From the NCBI RefSeq assembly GCF_016907895.1, contig NZ_JAFBCV010000013.1, positions 62,001 through 126,000 on the forward strand: a DNA stretch of 64,000 bases, in the 5' to 3' direction. The DNA comes from Shouchella xiaoxiensis. Its GTDB lineage: Bacteria > Bacillota > Bacilli > Bacillales > Bacillaceae_D. The position numbers and the translations under genes are program-made. Numbering within the stretch: position 1 is the stretch's first letter; each line of letters opens with the position of its first letter. The notes under the pieces were generated by a model that saw nothing but the letters and a program-made list of their open reading frames with translations, was not told where the DNA came from and did no database searches. This document shows positions 36,314 to 45,514 of the stretch, piece after piece.

Positions 36314-36958
36314 TTATCCTTTAAAAAGCTGTACAAACATTTTTCCGTAAGGTCCGCCGTCGACGACACCAATACCCACTTCGCTGTAATTATTGCTTAA
36401 AATGTTTTCTCTATGTCCTTGTGAGTTCATAAGCGATGTATGAGCACTTTCTACTGTCTGGTTGCCCGCTAAATTTTCACCAGCAGTTTGATAAGTCACT
36501 CCAAAATGATCCATCATTTGGAACGGTGAACCGTATGTTGGAGATTCGTGGGCAAAGTATTGGTTATCAATCATATCCTGTGCTTTTACACGTGCTACTT
36601 CTGTTAATTCGTCATTAACCGTTAGAGGCGCTAGTCCAGCTTGTTCTCTTTCTTGATTAACAAGATCAACCATCTGTTGCTCATCTGCAGATACATCAGC
36701 TGGTTCTGCTTGAACTTCTTCTGCTCCATTTTCTTCTGCCTCAGTTTCAGCCTCTTCTTCCGTTGGATTTACATACTCATAATCCTCTTGAATGGGCTCT
36801 TGGGCACCTTCATTGAATGAAGGTTTTTCTATTTGAAAGCAATCGTAATTAAATACCGGTTGCATATGTTTTTGACCATTTGACGCTTCTGCCTGGTCTC
36901 CTTGTCCTATTCCTATAAGTACAACTGCTGCAAACGTTGTTGCTGCTAATTTTTTCAT
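36314..36958 (-). CDS. secreted CAP-domain protein (YkwD-like)
   Basis: A 214-residue exported protein. Signal peptide KKLAATTFAAVVLIGIGQG ends near an ASA-like cleavage site. An acidic low-complexity linker (residues about 55-95, Glu/Ala-rich) leads to the CAP/SCP domain: VDLVNQEREQAGLAPLTVND, HESPTYGSPFQMMDHFG, AGENLAGNQTVESAH and GHRENILS. Such proteins are spore or vegetative wall associated, of unclear biochemical role. ATG at 36958 follows AGGAGGATA. Confidence 0.88.
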   Translation of the reverse strand: MKKLAATTFAAVVLIGIGQGDQAEASNGQKHMQPVFNYDCFQIEKPSFNEGAQEPIQEDYEYVNPTEEEAETEAEENGAEEVQAEPADVSADEQQMVDLVNQEREQAGLAPLTVNDELTEVARVKAQDMIDNQYFAHESPTYGSPFQMMDHFGVTYQTAGENLAGNQTVESAHTSLMNSQGHRENILSNNYSEVGIGVVDGGPYGKMFVQLFKG

Positions 36959-37366
36959 TGTTATCCTCCTACACCACTGTGCGTGTTTTTGAATTGCATA
37001 CTCTCGCTTGAGGTACAAACACATCCTAGCACAGCATATACGAGCTTTAAATGGAAAAAAAATCATCCGTATCCAGCTTGTTATCTTTTGTAATATACGA
37101 TTCCACGTTCTTATAGCGTAATTGATTGCTTCATACCTTAATCAAGTGAACTGGAAATTAGCGTTGATTTGTTACACAATTGTAAAAACAGGTCGTTCGG
37201 TTACAGAACAGTAACAATACCTTGTCAACTTCATAGCAACAGCATTTAACACAACCAGCATACGAATTGGAAAACATTCACTAGTTCATTAGAGCAACTC
37301 CTTTGTTAAAGTATACAGGTGTGGATTTACCATACTCGCTATTACATTTTAATAAGGAGTGATTAA
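36959..37366. other. 408-bp intergenic region with inverted repeats
   Basis: No gene is seen. Two imperfect palindromes occur near 37170-37217: TTACACAATTGTAA and GTTACAGAACAGTAAC, nested in an outer TTGTTAC/GTAACAA repeat. They lie about 150 bp before the SleB-like gene and may be an operator. Divergent promoters for the CAP and SleB-like genes must lie here but none is clear. Confidence 0.4.
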
Positions 37367-37960
37367 ATGATTCTTAAATCATTATTTTTATTCTCTGTTT
37401 TTATAGGTATAAGTATGTTTTCTCAAAACAGTGCCGAGAGTAAGGCCTTAAAACATCCTGTTCAACAAAACGATTCACTATTTACATTAAGTGAGCGATA
37501 TGGAGTAAGTGCAGATTCTATTAAAAGAATGAACAATATCAATTCAAACGTGATTGAAGTTGGTCAAACATTAACAATTCCAGCAGCAGTTACTTCGGAA
37601 GAGCGAGAGCTACTTGCTCAACTCGTACACGCTGAAGCCAAAGGTGAGTCCTATGCAGGTAAAGTAGCTGTAGCGACCGTAGTGTTAAATCGGGTTGATC
37701 ATGCAGATTATCCAGATACGGTTTCTGAAGTGATCTATCAAGTAACACCATCTGGTCATTACGCATTCTCACCTGTACTTGATGGTGCGATTCATACTGT
37801 ACCTGATGGAGAAGCTCGTAAAGCCGTTAATGAAGCCATTTCTGCACGAGGCCAAGGACAACAATCGCTTTATTTCTATAATCCCGCGACTGCTACAAGT
37901 GGTTGGGTAGCAACACGTGAACAAACCATCGTCATTGGTAATCATGTATTCGCTAAATAA
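37367..37960 (+). CDS. LysM plus SleB/CwlJ-type cell-wall hydrolase
   Basis: A 197-residue secreted protein. A signal peptide (LKSLFLFSVFIGISMFS) is followed by one LysM motif (SLFTLSERYGVSADSIKRMN), which binds peptidoglycan, and a Hydrolase_2 domain from about 80: LLAQLVHAEAKGES with the catalytic Glu, AVATVVLNRVDHADYP, and GHYAFSPVLDG. Similar to B. subtilis YkvT and the germination enzyme SleB. AAGGAGTG precedes the ATG. It probably remodels the wall or cortex. Confidence 0.87.
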   Translation: MILKSLFLFSVFIGISMFSQNSAESKALKHPVQQNDSLFTLSERYGVSADSIKRMNNINSNVIEVGQTLTIPAAVTSEERELLAQLVHAEAKGESYAGKVAVATVVLNRVDHADYPDTVSEVIYQVTPSGHYAFSPVLDGAIHTVPDGEARKAVNEAISARGQGQQSLYFYNPATATSGWVATREQTIVIGNHVFAK

Positions 37961-37968
37961 AAAAAATG

Positions 37969-37999
37969 AGCACATCACGACCTTCGTGATGTGCTTCTT
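37969..37999 (+). terminator. terminator of the SleB-like gene
   Basis: AGCACATCACGA and TCGTGATGTGCT around CCT, then TCTTT. Confidence 0.8.
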
Positions 38000-38050
38000 T
38001 GGTTAATTTTTCATAAAATAGGGTAATAGCCTATTAAGGAGGCGAGAGAG

Positions 38051-38503
38051 ATGGTTAGATCATTACGCTATGACCGTATTGTTGAATCGTCTATCCATGC
38101 TAGGGTGCAACCGACTCATATTGGAACAGTTGACCGAGTATCTCGACCAGTACGTACTCAAGCTACAAGAGCACATGTTTCAGAAAATGACCTTATTGCA
38201 TATGGATATGCCCTTACTAAAGAGAATCGGATACTTAAATCTCAGCCGAAGAACGAGGCCAACGACCATCCATTAACTGCTTTTAAGCGTCTATCTATTC
38301 ACAGTAAAACAGCACCACTTTATAATTATATAACCGGAAAATTCCCTTCTATATTCCACTCTTCCAACCATGAAGATACCAGACAAACAATCATTGAACC
38401 AGACAAATTAAAACAACTTGGATCTACACTTCATTTAAATCAGCGTTCTGACGCACTAATAGAACAACCTTTAAAAGGACTTGCAATTGATCATTACGGT
38501 TAA
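38051..38503 (+). CDS. hypothetical protein, 150 aa
   Basis: An unrecognised soluble protein with a basic N-terminus (VRSLRYDRIVESSIHARVQP) and many polar residues; no membrane span or clear domain. The ATG follows AAGGAGGCGAGAGAG. A strong terminator begins at its stop, so it is a separate transcript between the SleB-like gene and the nucleotidyltransferase fusion. Protein composition suggests a spore or regulatory small protein, but there is no direct evidence. Confidence 0.6.
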   Translation: MVRSLRYDRIVESSIHARVQPTHIGTVDRVSRPVRTQATRAHVSENDLIAYGYALTKENRILKSQPKNEANDHPLTAFKRLSIHSKTAPLYNYITGKFPSIFHSSNHEDTRQTIIEPDKLKQLGSTLHLNQRSDALIEQPLKGLAIDHYG

Positions 38504-38531
38504 AAAGCAGCGGCTAAAACCGCTGCTTTTT
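38502..38531 (+). terminator. terminator of the 150-aa hypothetical gene
   Basis: AAAAAGCAGCGG and CCGCTGCTTTTT around CTAAAA. Confidence 0.9.
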
Positions 38532-38574
38532 TGCTATACTGTAATAAGAGAAGTCAGCGGAAAGGAGTACTACC

Positions 38575-41019
38575 TTGGAAATCATTCTTAGTCATCAGAA
38601 TCTTGATTTTGATGGTCTCGCATCAATTGTAGCAGCAAAAAAGCTAAATCCGTCAGCTGTTGCAGCAATTGCTTTCACACAGTCTCCAGATGTTCAAGCC
38701 TACTTAGATCTTTATATCGATTCTTTTCCTCTCGTCAATTATAAGCAAGTAAATTGGGAAACCGTGAAATCGATTCTATTTGTAGATACTTCCTCTACAA
38801 AACGAGCGGGTATTGATCATCTTGTGCATAAAGACGTACATATGGAATATTTGGATCATCATACACAAGCTGAAGCAGGAGCTAACATAACCTTATTTGT
38901 TTCAAAACTAAGATCGAAAAATATTGATATTTCTCCGATGGAAGCGACATTATTTGGGTTAGGTTTATATTCAGATACAGGCTGCTTTTCCTTTCCAACT
39001 ACACATGCAGCTGATTTACAGGCCGCTGCTTATTTACTTGAAAAAGGAATGGATTTGACGATTGTTACATCATACTTGCATCAACCTGTTGCTAAAAACC
39101 CGCTTTTTAAACCCTTACTCTCAGCACTTAAAGTGAAAACAATCAACGGTCAGTCCATTGGGATTTCAACTTGCGTCCACCCAACTTATGTAGCTGGTGT
39201 CTCTGCTGTTGTAGAAGAGCTCCATTCTTTGTACCAATTAGATGCAACCATTATTTGCTGCCAGCTAAGTAAGCACACCTATATTATTGGGAGAGCACGT
39301 CCGTCCGTAATTGATTTAAACCAACTCTTTGCTTTGTTTGAAGGTGGTGGACATCCTCAAGCAGCGTCTGCACAAATTAAAAATCAACAGCTCGATATTG
39401 TGTATCAACAGTTACAGACCGCTTTACCTAATCACATTATTAGTGATCCACTCGTTACAACAATTATGACTTGGCCCGTTCAAACTGTTTACGATACAGA
39501 CTTGATTGAAGAAGCATGGACACAATTACTTAAGAATGGTCATAGTTCCTTTCCTGTAGTAGATGAATTACAAACAATGGTTGGTATCATTAGCAAAGCT
39601 GATCTTATCAAAGCGAAACAACTGGGGCACGAGCATTCTCCGATAAAAGCGGTAATGAAAACGAAAGTAATCACACTCACTCAAACCGATACGATTAAAA
39701 TGGCACATGAAAAATTAGCCTATCATCACATAGGTCGACTACCTGTTATAGATGAAAAGAACAAAGTAGTTGGTATTGTAACCCGTACGAACTTAATTCA
39801 ACAATCCTTTTTTGAACCGTCACTTGTTCCTCCAACCACAATAGAAGCATATTTCGGTTCAACCTACCAACTGCTTAAATCAATTGGTTTCATAGCAGAT
39901 GAATTAAGACAGTCCGTATTTTTAGTAGGTGGTGTCGTTCGAGATCTCTTTATGCAAAAGAAACATACTGATTTAGACTTGACGGTTGAAGGAGATGCCA
40001 TTGCCTTTGCAGAAGAACTAGCTGTTCGTTTTGGAGGATCAGTGAAGGCCTACCATTCTTTTTTTTCAGCGACTTGGAGCACTCCCTCCGGAAAAGAAAT
40101 TGATGTTGCCTCATGTCGAAAAGAGTATTATAAGTCACCTGGGGCACTCCCTGACGTTCATAAGACATCCATTTACGAGGACTTAGCAAGACGGGATTTC
40201 ACAATTAATGCAGTCGCCCTTTTTATAAACCAATCACGTTTTGGTGAGCTTGTTGACCTATACAACGGTCAAGAGGATATCAACAGTAGGCATATTCGTA
40301 TCTTACATCCGCTTAGTTTTGTCGAAGATCCTACACGAATCTTTCGAGCCGTTCGCTTTTCACTTCGACTAGCATTTACGCTTGATTTGAATACAAGAAA
40401 AGCAGCTAAAGCTGTAGGCAGCGCAATTAAGCAAATCAGTCCGCAACGAGTGCTACAAGAACTAACGAAATATGAAAATGAGGACATGTTGTTGGCGGGT
40501 TTCCAAGCATTAGAAGATCTCGACGTATGGCATTCACTCTTTCAAAAGCGCTTAACAGCGAAAGCGACTCAATTCATGCAATCGTTAGAGAAGCATCACT
40601 TAAAAACAGCTCCTTACTTTCTTTTAGCGTTCGCTTATAAAACCAACTGTCTCAATGAAGTCTCACGCTTCTTTATAACAAAAAAAGATCAACAACTCTT
40701 AAAAGAAATCAATGCAATAATTGAACATCATTACACAGCTGACTCGCTCAACCAAATGCATCTTATATTTAAGACTTTTTCAGACGACGCCCTGCTTTTT
40801 TATGGTTTAGCTAATTCAGCTGAGAAAAAGTTGATTATAAGTTACTTAGAAAAACGGTCCCATTTAGATCCACTATTAACTGGAAACGATTTAATTGAGC
40901 TCGGCTACCAACCAGGCCCGCACTTCTCAGAGTGGTTAGTGGACATAGAAGGAATGCAGTTAGAGGGGCAAATCCGCTCAAAAGAAGATGCGATCGCTTG
41001 GCTAAACAGTTTAACTTGA
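38575..41019 (+). CDS. DHH phosphoesterase - CBS pair - tRNA nucleotidyltransferase fusion
   Basis: An 814-residue multidomain protein. Residues 1-300 form a DHH/DHHA1 domain (HQNLDFDGLASIVAAKKL, LDHHTQ, GGGHPQAASAQI), 305-410 hold two CBS repeats (VVGIVTRTN etc.), and from 440 a class II nucleotidyltransferase: FLVGGVVRDLF, HTDLDLTVEGDA with the metal aspartates, ARRDFTINAVAL and DPTRIFRAVRF. Relatives act as A-adding enzymes or poly(A) polymerases, and some Bacillaceae are reported to split CC- and A-addition between two proteins. TTG at 38575 follows AAAGGAG. A-adding is the favoured, unproven role. Confidence 0.83.
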   Translation: MEIILSHQNLDFDGLASIVAAKKLNPSAVAAIAFTQSPDVQAYLDLYIDSFPLVNYKQVNWETVKSILFVDTSSTKRAGIDHLVHKDVHMEYLDHHTQAEAGANITLFVSKLRSKNIDISPMEATLFGLGLYSDTGCFSFPTTHAADLQAAAYLLEKGMDLTIVTSYLHQPVAKNPLFKPLLSALKVKTINGQSIGISTCVHPTYVAGVSAVVEELHSLYQLDATIICCQLSKHTYIIGRARPSVIDLNQLFALFEGGGHPQAASAQIKNQQLDIVYQQLQTALPNHIISDPLVTTIMTWPVQTVYDTDLIEEAWTQLLKNGHSSFPVVDELQTMVGIISKADLIKAKQLGHEHSPIKAVMKTKVITLTQTDTIKMAHEKLAYHHIGRLPVIDEKNKVVGIVTRTNLIQQSFFEPSLVPPTTIEAYFGSTYQLLKSIGFIADELRQSVFLVGGVVRDLFMQKKHTDLDLTVEGDAIAFAEELAVRFGGSVKAYHSFFSATWSTPSGKEIDVASCRKEYYKSPGALPDVHKTSIYEDLARRDFTINAVALFINQSRFGELVDLYNGQEDINSRHIRILHPLSFVEDPTRIFRAVRFSLRLAFTLDLNTRKAAKAVGSAIKQISPQRVLQELTKYENEDMLLAGFQALEDLDVWHSLFQKRLTAKATQFMQSLEKHHLKTAPYFLLAFAYKTNCLNEVSRFFITKKDQQLLKEINAIIEHHYTADSLNQMHLIFKTFSDDALLFYGLANSAEKKLIISYLEKRSHLDPLLTGNDLIELGYQPGPHFSEWLVDIEGMQLEGQIRSKEDAIAWLNSLT

Positions 41020-41021
41020 AT

Positions 41022-41058
41022 GAAAAAAGCAACCTTTGAAACAAGGCTGCTTTTTTCG
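41022..41058. terminator. terminator between convergent genes
   Basis: AAAAAAGCA...CCTT / AAGG...TGCTTTTTT, an imperfect stem just after the stop of the fusion gene, with T-rich tails. Confidence 0.7.
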
Positions 41059-41079
41059 TTTTTATAAAATATTCTTTTT

Positions 41080-42372
41080 TTACTTAGGTGGTAGTAAAGC
41101 TGCAGAGCGCGCATCTTCTTCCAACTGTTCACGAAAATCAGGATGGGCAATCGCAATGAGTGCCTTCGCTCGCTCATGAACCGTTTTTCCTCTAAGCTTT
41201 GCAACACCAAATTCTGTCACAACATAATCAACATCATTTTTAGACGTAGTCACAACGGCACCAGCCGACAATTTCGGAACAATCTTGGAGATTGCTCCAC
41301 CCTTTGCGCTTGCATGCAAACAAATTATGCCTTTCGCTTCCTTGTTCATTCTTGCACCAATGCCAAAATCAGCCTGTCCACCTGTAGATGAATAATACGA
41401 TCCTGAAACCGTTTCCGCATTGCATTGTCCATATAAATCAACTTCAATTGCTGCGTTAATTGTCACGAGCTTCGGGATAGCAGCTAATTTTCTACTATCA
41501 TTTGTATCTTTTACCGGCATCATTTTTATGAGCGGGTTTTCGTTCATAAATGAATATAAACGATTACTACCGTATGCAAATGTTGCTGTTAAGCAACCGG
41601 GAGCAAAGACGTTGTTTTGATTTGTAACGGCACCACTTTCCATTAAATCAACAATTTTATCTGGAATCATTTCTGTATGAACGGTTAATTCTTTATGTTC
41701 ATGTAAATCATCCATAATTGCATTTGGGATTGAGCCAAAGCCAATCTGAATGGTAGAGCCGTCTTCTATTAAGTCTGCACAAAGACGTCCAATCTTTTTG
41801 TCTGCTGGTCGGAGTGGGATATCCGGCGTTGTAGGCAACGGACGATTTGTTTCGATAAATCCTTCAACATCTTTAAGATGAATGAGGTTTTCACCATCTG
41901 TAAAAGGCATCTGCTCGTTTACTTCAGCAATAATTTTAGCGCCGTTCTCAATTACTGTCATCGTGTAATCAGCGTTTGTACCTAAAGAGAAATAACCCTC
42001 TTCATTCATCTTTGATGTTTGAATCATAATAGTTGGTTCGCGCAATATCTCTTCAAGAATATGCGGGACATCGGAGAAATGATTCGGCAGCAAATCAATT
42101 TTTCCTGCTTGGAAAGCAACACGCTCATGGCCAGTTAAGAACATTGATACAATTTGTAAGCGCTCCTTTTCAATATCTAAAACGGGCCCTAATGAAAGCA
42201 TCTGAAACAAGCGGTTTCCTTTTAAACCTTGATGTTCTGGTAACGTTTCAACCAATGTCCGTGGTTCTCCTACAGCAATAGGAACAACAATATCCGTCTC
42301 TGGTTTTATTTGATTAATTAATTTAAAAGCGGTTTCAACTTTCTTTTTTTCATAAAGCGCGGTTACTTCCAT
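41080..42372 (-). CDS. acetyl-CoA hydrolase / CoA-transferase family protein
   Basis: A 430-residue family I-type CoA-transferase of the AcCoA-hydrolase/4-hydroxybutyrate CoA-transferase group. IQIGFGSIPNAIMDDL near 207 and VVTEFGVAKLRGKTVHERAKALIAIAHP near 380 are diagnostic. It probably moves CoA between short acyl groups and acetate. The start lies downstream of a 16-bp palindrome (42417-42432). It is absent from this position in B. subtilis. Substrate unknown. Confidence 0.85.
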   Translation of the reverse strand: MEVTALYEKKKVETAFKLINQIKPETDIVVPIAVGEPRTLVETLPEHQGLKGNRLFQMLSLGPVLDIEKERLQIVSMFLTGHERVAFQAGKIDLLPNHFSDVPHILEEILREPTIMIQTSKMNEEGYFSLGTNADYTMTVIENGAKIIAEVNEQMPFTDGENLIHLKDVEGFIETNRPLPTTPDIPLRPADKKIGRLCADLIEDGSTIQIGFGSIPNAIMDDLHEHKELTVHTEMIPDKIVDLMESGAVTNQNNVFAPGCLTATFAYGSNRLYSFMNENPLIKMMPVKDTNDSRKLAAIPKLVTINAAIEVDLYGQCNAETVSGSYYSSTGGQADFGIGARMNKEAKGIICLHASAKGGAISKIVPKLSAGAVVTTSKNDVDYVVTEFGVAKLRGKTVHERAKALIAIAHPDFREQLEEDARSAALLPPK

Positions 42373-42416
42373 TTGACTCTCCCCTTAATATGAAATAAAC
42401 AGAGTATCTATCTATT

Positions 42417-42432
42417 CTGAGCGATCGCTCAG
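42417..42432. promoter_or_regulatory. perfect 16-bp palindrome, probable repressor operator
   Basis: CTGAGCGATCGCTCAG is a perfect palindrome 45 bp upstream of the CoA-transferase gene. A TATACT box lies just upstream (about 42445). The shape suits a TetR-type repressor of acyl-CoA metabolism; no such regulator gene is in the window. Confidence 0.6.
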
Positions 42433-42452
42433 TTATGTATTCAGTATACTAT

Positions 42453-42495
42453 AAAAAGCTGCTTCCCTGATAAAGAATTATCAAGAAAACAGCTT
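42453..42495 (-). terminator. fabF terminator
   Basis: The minus strand reads AAGCTGTTTTCTTGATAA, TTCT, TTATCAGGGAAGCAGCTT and a T-run; an 18-bp RNA stem with several G-U pairs, six bases after the fabF stop. Confidence 0.85.
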
Positions 42496-42500
42496 TCTTT

Positions 42501-43742
42501 TTAGTCATTCCATTTTTTGAATACAAGTGAAGCATTATGACCACCGAAGCCTAATGAATTGCTTAACACAGCGTCAACATTCATCTTACGGGCCTCATTT
42601 GGTACATAGTCCAAATCACAAGCCGGATCTGGATTTTCCAGATTTACTGTTGGAGGAACAACGCCTTCTTTAATAGCCTTCACTGCAAAAATCGCTTCAA
42701 CAGCACCAGCAGCACCAAGTAAATGACCCGTCATTGATTTGGTTGAACTAATGGCAACTTGATAAGCATGGTCCCCAAATACCGTTTTAATGGCATTTGT
42801 TTCATAGGAATCGTTTAGCTCTGTACTTGTTCCATGGGCATTAATGTAGCTGATCTCTTCGGGAGCTAACCCAGCATCAGATACGGCAGCCTGCATGGCA
42901 CGTGCGCCACCCTCGCCTCCTGGTGCTGGTGCTGTCACATGGTGGGCATCTCCCGTTGAACCAAAACCAGCAATTTCGGCATAAATTGAAGCCCCTCTTG
43001 CTTTCGCTGACTCTAAGCTTTCAAGGATTAAAATACCAGCACCTTCACCGATTACGAAACCACTACGGTCCACATCAAATGGTCTGGAGGCTGTTTCAGG
43101 GTTATCTGACGTTGTAACAGCTTTCGCTGAACAAAATCCAGCAACTGCCATGTTTGTAATTGGTGCCTCACTGCCACCAGCAATCATGGCATCCGCATCT
43201 CCACGCTGAATCACTTTAAATGCATCACCAATCGAATTGGAACCTGATGCACAAGCTGTTACAGAGCATGAATTCGGTCCTTTGGCACCTGTATAAATGG
43301 AAACCTGTCCACTCGCCATATCCGGAATCATCATTGGCACAAAGAAAGGACTGACGCGTCGCTGACCTTTTTCCAAAAACATCCGGAATTGTGATTCATA
43401 CGTCTCCATACCACCAATCCCAGAACCGATCCAGACGCCGGTACGCGTTGCATTCTCTTCCGTGATTGTAAAATTCGCATCTTTCAGCGCTTCTTTCGCA
43501 GCTACAACCGCAAACTGAGTGAAACGATCCATTTTCCTCGCTTCTTTTCTTTCAATATGTTCAGAAGGATCAAACTCTCTTATTTCAGCAGCTACTTTCA
43601 TTGGAAAGGCATCTGCATCCAACCGAGTTAAATAGCCAACTCCTGACTTTCCTGCAATTGCAGATTCCCATGTGGTTGCCGCATCATTTCCTAGTGGCGT
43701 AACTGCGCCAATTCCCGTAACAACAACTCGTCGCTTTTCCAC
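42501..43742 (-). CDS. fabF: beta-ketoacyl-ACP synthase II (FabF)
   Basis: The condensing enzyme of fatty-acid elongation, 413 residues. It begins [16 protein letters not shown]; the nucleophile is the Cys in [13 protein letters not shown] near 165, and the two catalytic His lie in [12 protein letters not shown] near 305 and [11 protein letters not shown] near 341. GTG start at 43742, preceded by AAAGGAGA. The gap to fabH is 49 bp, so one operon under the FapR-type site upstream of fabH. Confidence 0.97.
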   Translation of the reverse strand: MEKRRVVVTGIGAVTPLGNDAATTWESAIAGKSGVGYLTRLDADAFPMKVAAEIREFDPSEHIERKEARKMDRFTQFAVVAAKEALKDANFTITEENATRTGVWIGSGIGGMETYESQFRMFLEKGQRRVSPFFVPMMIPDMASGQVSIYTGAKGPNSCSVTACASGSNSIGDAFKVIQRGDADAMIAGGSEAPITNMAVAGFCSAKAVTTSDNPETASRPFDVDRSGFVIGEGAGILILESLESAKARGASIYAEIAGFGSTGDAHHVTAPAPGGEGGARAMQAAVSDAGLAPEEISYINAHGTSTELNDSYETNAIKTVFGDHAYQVAISSTKSMTGHLLGAAGAVEAIFAVKAIKEGVVPPTVNLENPDPACDLDYVPNEARKMNVDAVLSNSLGFGGHNASLVFKKWND

Positions 43743-43791
43743 TGATTTATTCTCTCCTTTATTTAGCTAGCATTCTTTTCTGCATCTTTCA

Positions 43792-44727
43792 TTATCGGCC
43801 CCAACGAATTGCAAGTGAGCCCCATACTAAACCTGCTCCGAATCCCACTAAAACAAGTAAATCTCCATCTTTAATCTTACCATTTTCAAGCTCTTCTACC
43901 ATCGCCATTGGAATTGAGGCAGAGGAGGTGTTTCCATATTTATTTACCGTGACCGACATTTTTTCTTCGGGTAGCTCTAACCGTTCCCGTGATGCTTCCA
44001 TAATTCGAATATTTGCTTGATGAGGGATAAGGAAATCAACATCTTCTTTGTCCAAGCCCGCTTTATTCAAGACGCGAATAGAAGCATCACCCATTTGTCT
44101 AACAGCAAATTTAAATACTTCTCTGCCATTCATCTCTAAGAAATCTTTACTTTTATTTATGTGTTTACCACCAGATCCATCCGAGCCTAGATCAAATGCT
44201 AGTATGCCACGATCCTGCGAAACTTCTCCAACAACACAAGCACCAGCACCATCGCCAAACAAGACAGCTGTGTTTCGATCACTCATATCCGTAATTTTTG
44301 TAAGCTTCTCTACACCAACTACTAGGACATGCTTATATGCACCTGTCTCAATAAATTGTTGAGCGGTTGCTACACCGTAAATAAACCCAGCACAGGCTGC
44401 ACTAATATCCATTGCCGCTGCGTTGGTTGCACCTAAGCGATGCTGTATCATTGAAGAAACGCTTGGAAACGCCATATCAGGTGTTACCGTTGCAACTAAA
44501 ATTAAATCAATCTCCTCTGCTCGTACATCAGCAGATTCGAGTGCTTTTAACGAAGCATGATAGGCCATATCTGATGTTTCCGTATCTTCAGCAAATCGAC
44601 GTTCCTCTATTCCAGTTCTAGTACGAATCCATTCATCAGACGTATCTAAGAACTGCTCAAACTCTTTATTTGTTACACGTTTAGATGGAACATAGCGTCC
44701 AATTCCCAGCATCCCTGCTTTAGCCAT
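43792..44727 (-). CDS. fabH: beta-ketoacyl-ACP synthase III (FabH)
   Basis: Starts fatty-acid chains from acetyl- or branched acyl-CoA; 311 residues. Cys-His-Asn are visible as [12 protein letters not shown] near 112, [12 protein letters not shown] near 235 and [10 protein letters not shown] near 270. In Bacillus this initiates branched-chain fatty acids. A nearly ideal FapR-type operator is 40 bp upstream of the ATG. Operon fabH-fabF. The comZ pair lies upstream on the same strand. Confidence 0.97.
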   Translation of the reverse strand: MAKAGMLGIGRYVPSKRVTNKEFEQFLDTSDEWIRTRTGIEERRFAEDTETSDMAYHASLKALESADVRAEEIDLILVATVTPDMAFPSVSSMIQHRLGATNAAAMDISAACAGFIYGVATAQQFIETGAYKHVLVVGVEKLTKITDMSDRNTAVLFGDGAGACVVGEVSQDRGILAFDLGSDGSGGKHINKSKDFLEMNGREVFKFAVRQMGDASIRVLNKAGLDKEDVDFLIPHQANIRIMEASRERLELPEEKMSVTVNKYGNTSSASIPMAMVEELENGKIKDGDLLVLVGFGAGLVWGSLAIRWGR

Positions 44728-44765
44728 GGCTTAATCCCCTTCCACTTTAACACAATTCAAAAGAA

Positions 44766-44782
44766 TTAGTACCTGATACTAA
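44766..44782 (-). promoter_or_regulatory. FapR-type operator of fabH-fabF
   Basis: TTAGTACCTGATACTAA, the 17-bp palindromic FapR box, lies 40 bp upstream of fabH, within an ATTAG...CTAAT palindrome. Confidence 0.88.
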
Positions 44783-44867
44783 TATTAGCAAACAACTGCT
44801 TTTTTTGTCCAGTACTTTTACAGTTTGCGGCTCTAATGGAATAAGGGAACTTCCAACAAAAAAAGCG

Positions 44868-45191
44868 CTAATCTCGTTGACCCATTTCGTTCATTAGAGC
44901 ATGAAACCATTCTTCTATCGTAGCAATTGCTTTTTCTTCTTCCTTGTCACTCGGTTCTATCGCTTTTAACGATTCGTAGGTTTCCAAAAATCCATCAATG
45001 TCTCCCTGTTTAAATTGCGCAATCGCATAATAAGAAAATAAGCGAACGGGGGTTGAACCAGCTTCCTTCATTAAAACGACATAAGGTTTTAATTGTTCAT
45101 ATCCTGATTGGTAGTCCCCTTGCTTAATTAGTCCAATTCCTTCCTGTATACGTTGAGCAAATGCTTTCATTTTTGCGGATGAGTCACTCAT
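44868..45191 (-). CDS. hypothetical TPR-like protein coupled to comZ
   Basis: A 107-residue helical protein. KQGDYQSGYEQLKPYVVLMKEAG and FKQGDIDGFLETYESLKAIEPS resemble paired TPR helices. Its start overlaps the comZ stop by four bases, so translation is coupled. No membrane segment. A competence-related scaffold role is possible but unshown. The distance to fabH is 140 bp. Confidence 0.68.
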   Translation of the reverse strand: MSDSSAKMKAFAQRIQEGIGLIKQGDYQSGYEQLKPYVVLMKEAGSTPVRLFSYYAIAQFKQGDIDGFLETYESLKAIEPSDKEEEKAIATIEEWFHALMNEMGQRD

Positions 45192-45370
45192 GGCGATTCT
45201 TTTTTCCCAAGTTCATATGCTTCATCCATCACGCGAACAAGCAAGGCTAGCATAGGTTGAATATCCTCTAGATTCATTTCAATACCTTTACCTTCAAAAA
45301 ACGCTTTTGCTTCTGGGACGTGCTTCATCGCAATTTGCATAAATTCCATGTTTTTATCTTGATTAGTCAT
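45188..45370 (-). CDS. comZ: ComZ, negative regulator of comG expression
   Basis: A 60-residue helical protein. FMQIAMKHVPEAKAFFEGKG and VMDEAYELGKK match the ComZ (YjzA) pattern of B. subtilis. ComZ limits comG operon expression there. In that genome it also lies close to fabH/yjaV, and here comGA is 45 kb away. Its 3' end is coupled to the TPR-like gene. Confidence 0.85.
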   Translation of the reverse strand: MTNQDKNMEFMQIAMKHVPEAKAFFEGKGIEMNLEDIQPMLALLVRVMDEAYELGKKESP

Positions 45371-45514
45371 TTAATTTTCGCTCCTTTTATGGTTTTCCTG
45401 TTTAACTTAACCGAACAACTTTCCTGTGGCAAGTGAATTGATTTATGTCTACTGATGAAACCATGGTTAATTCTTGTTATAATAGAAAAATCGATGTTGG
45501 AAATGAGGATGAAA

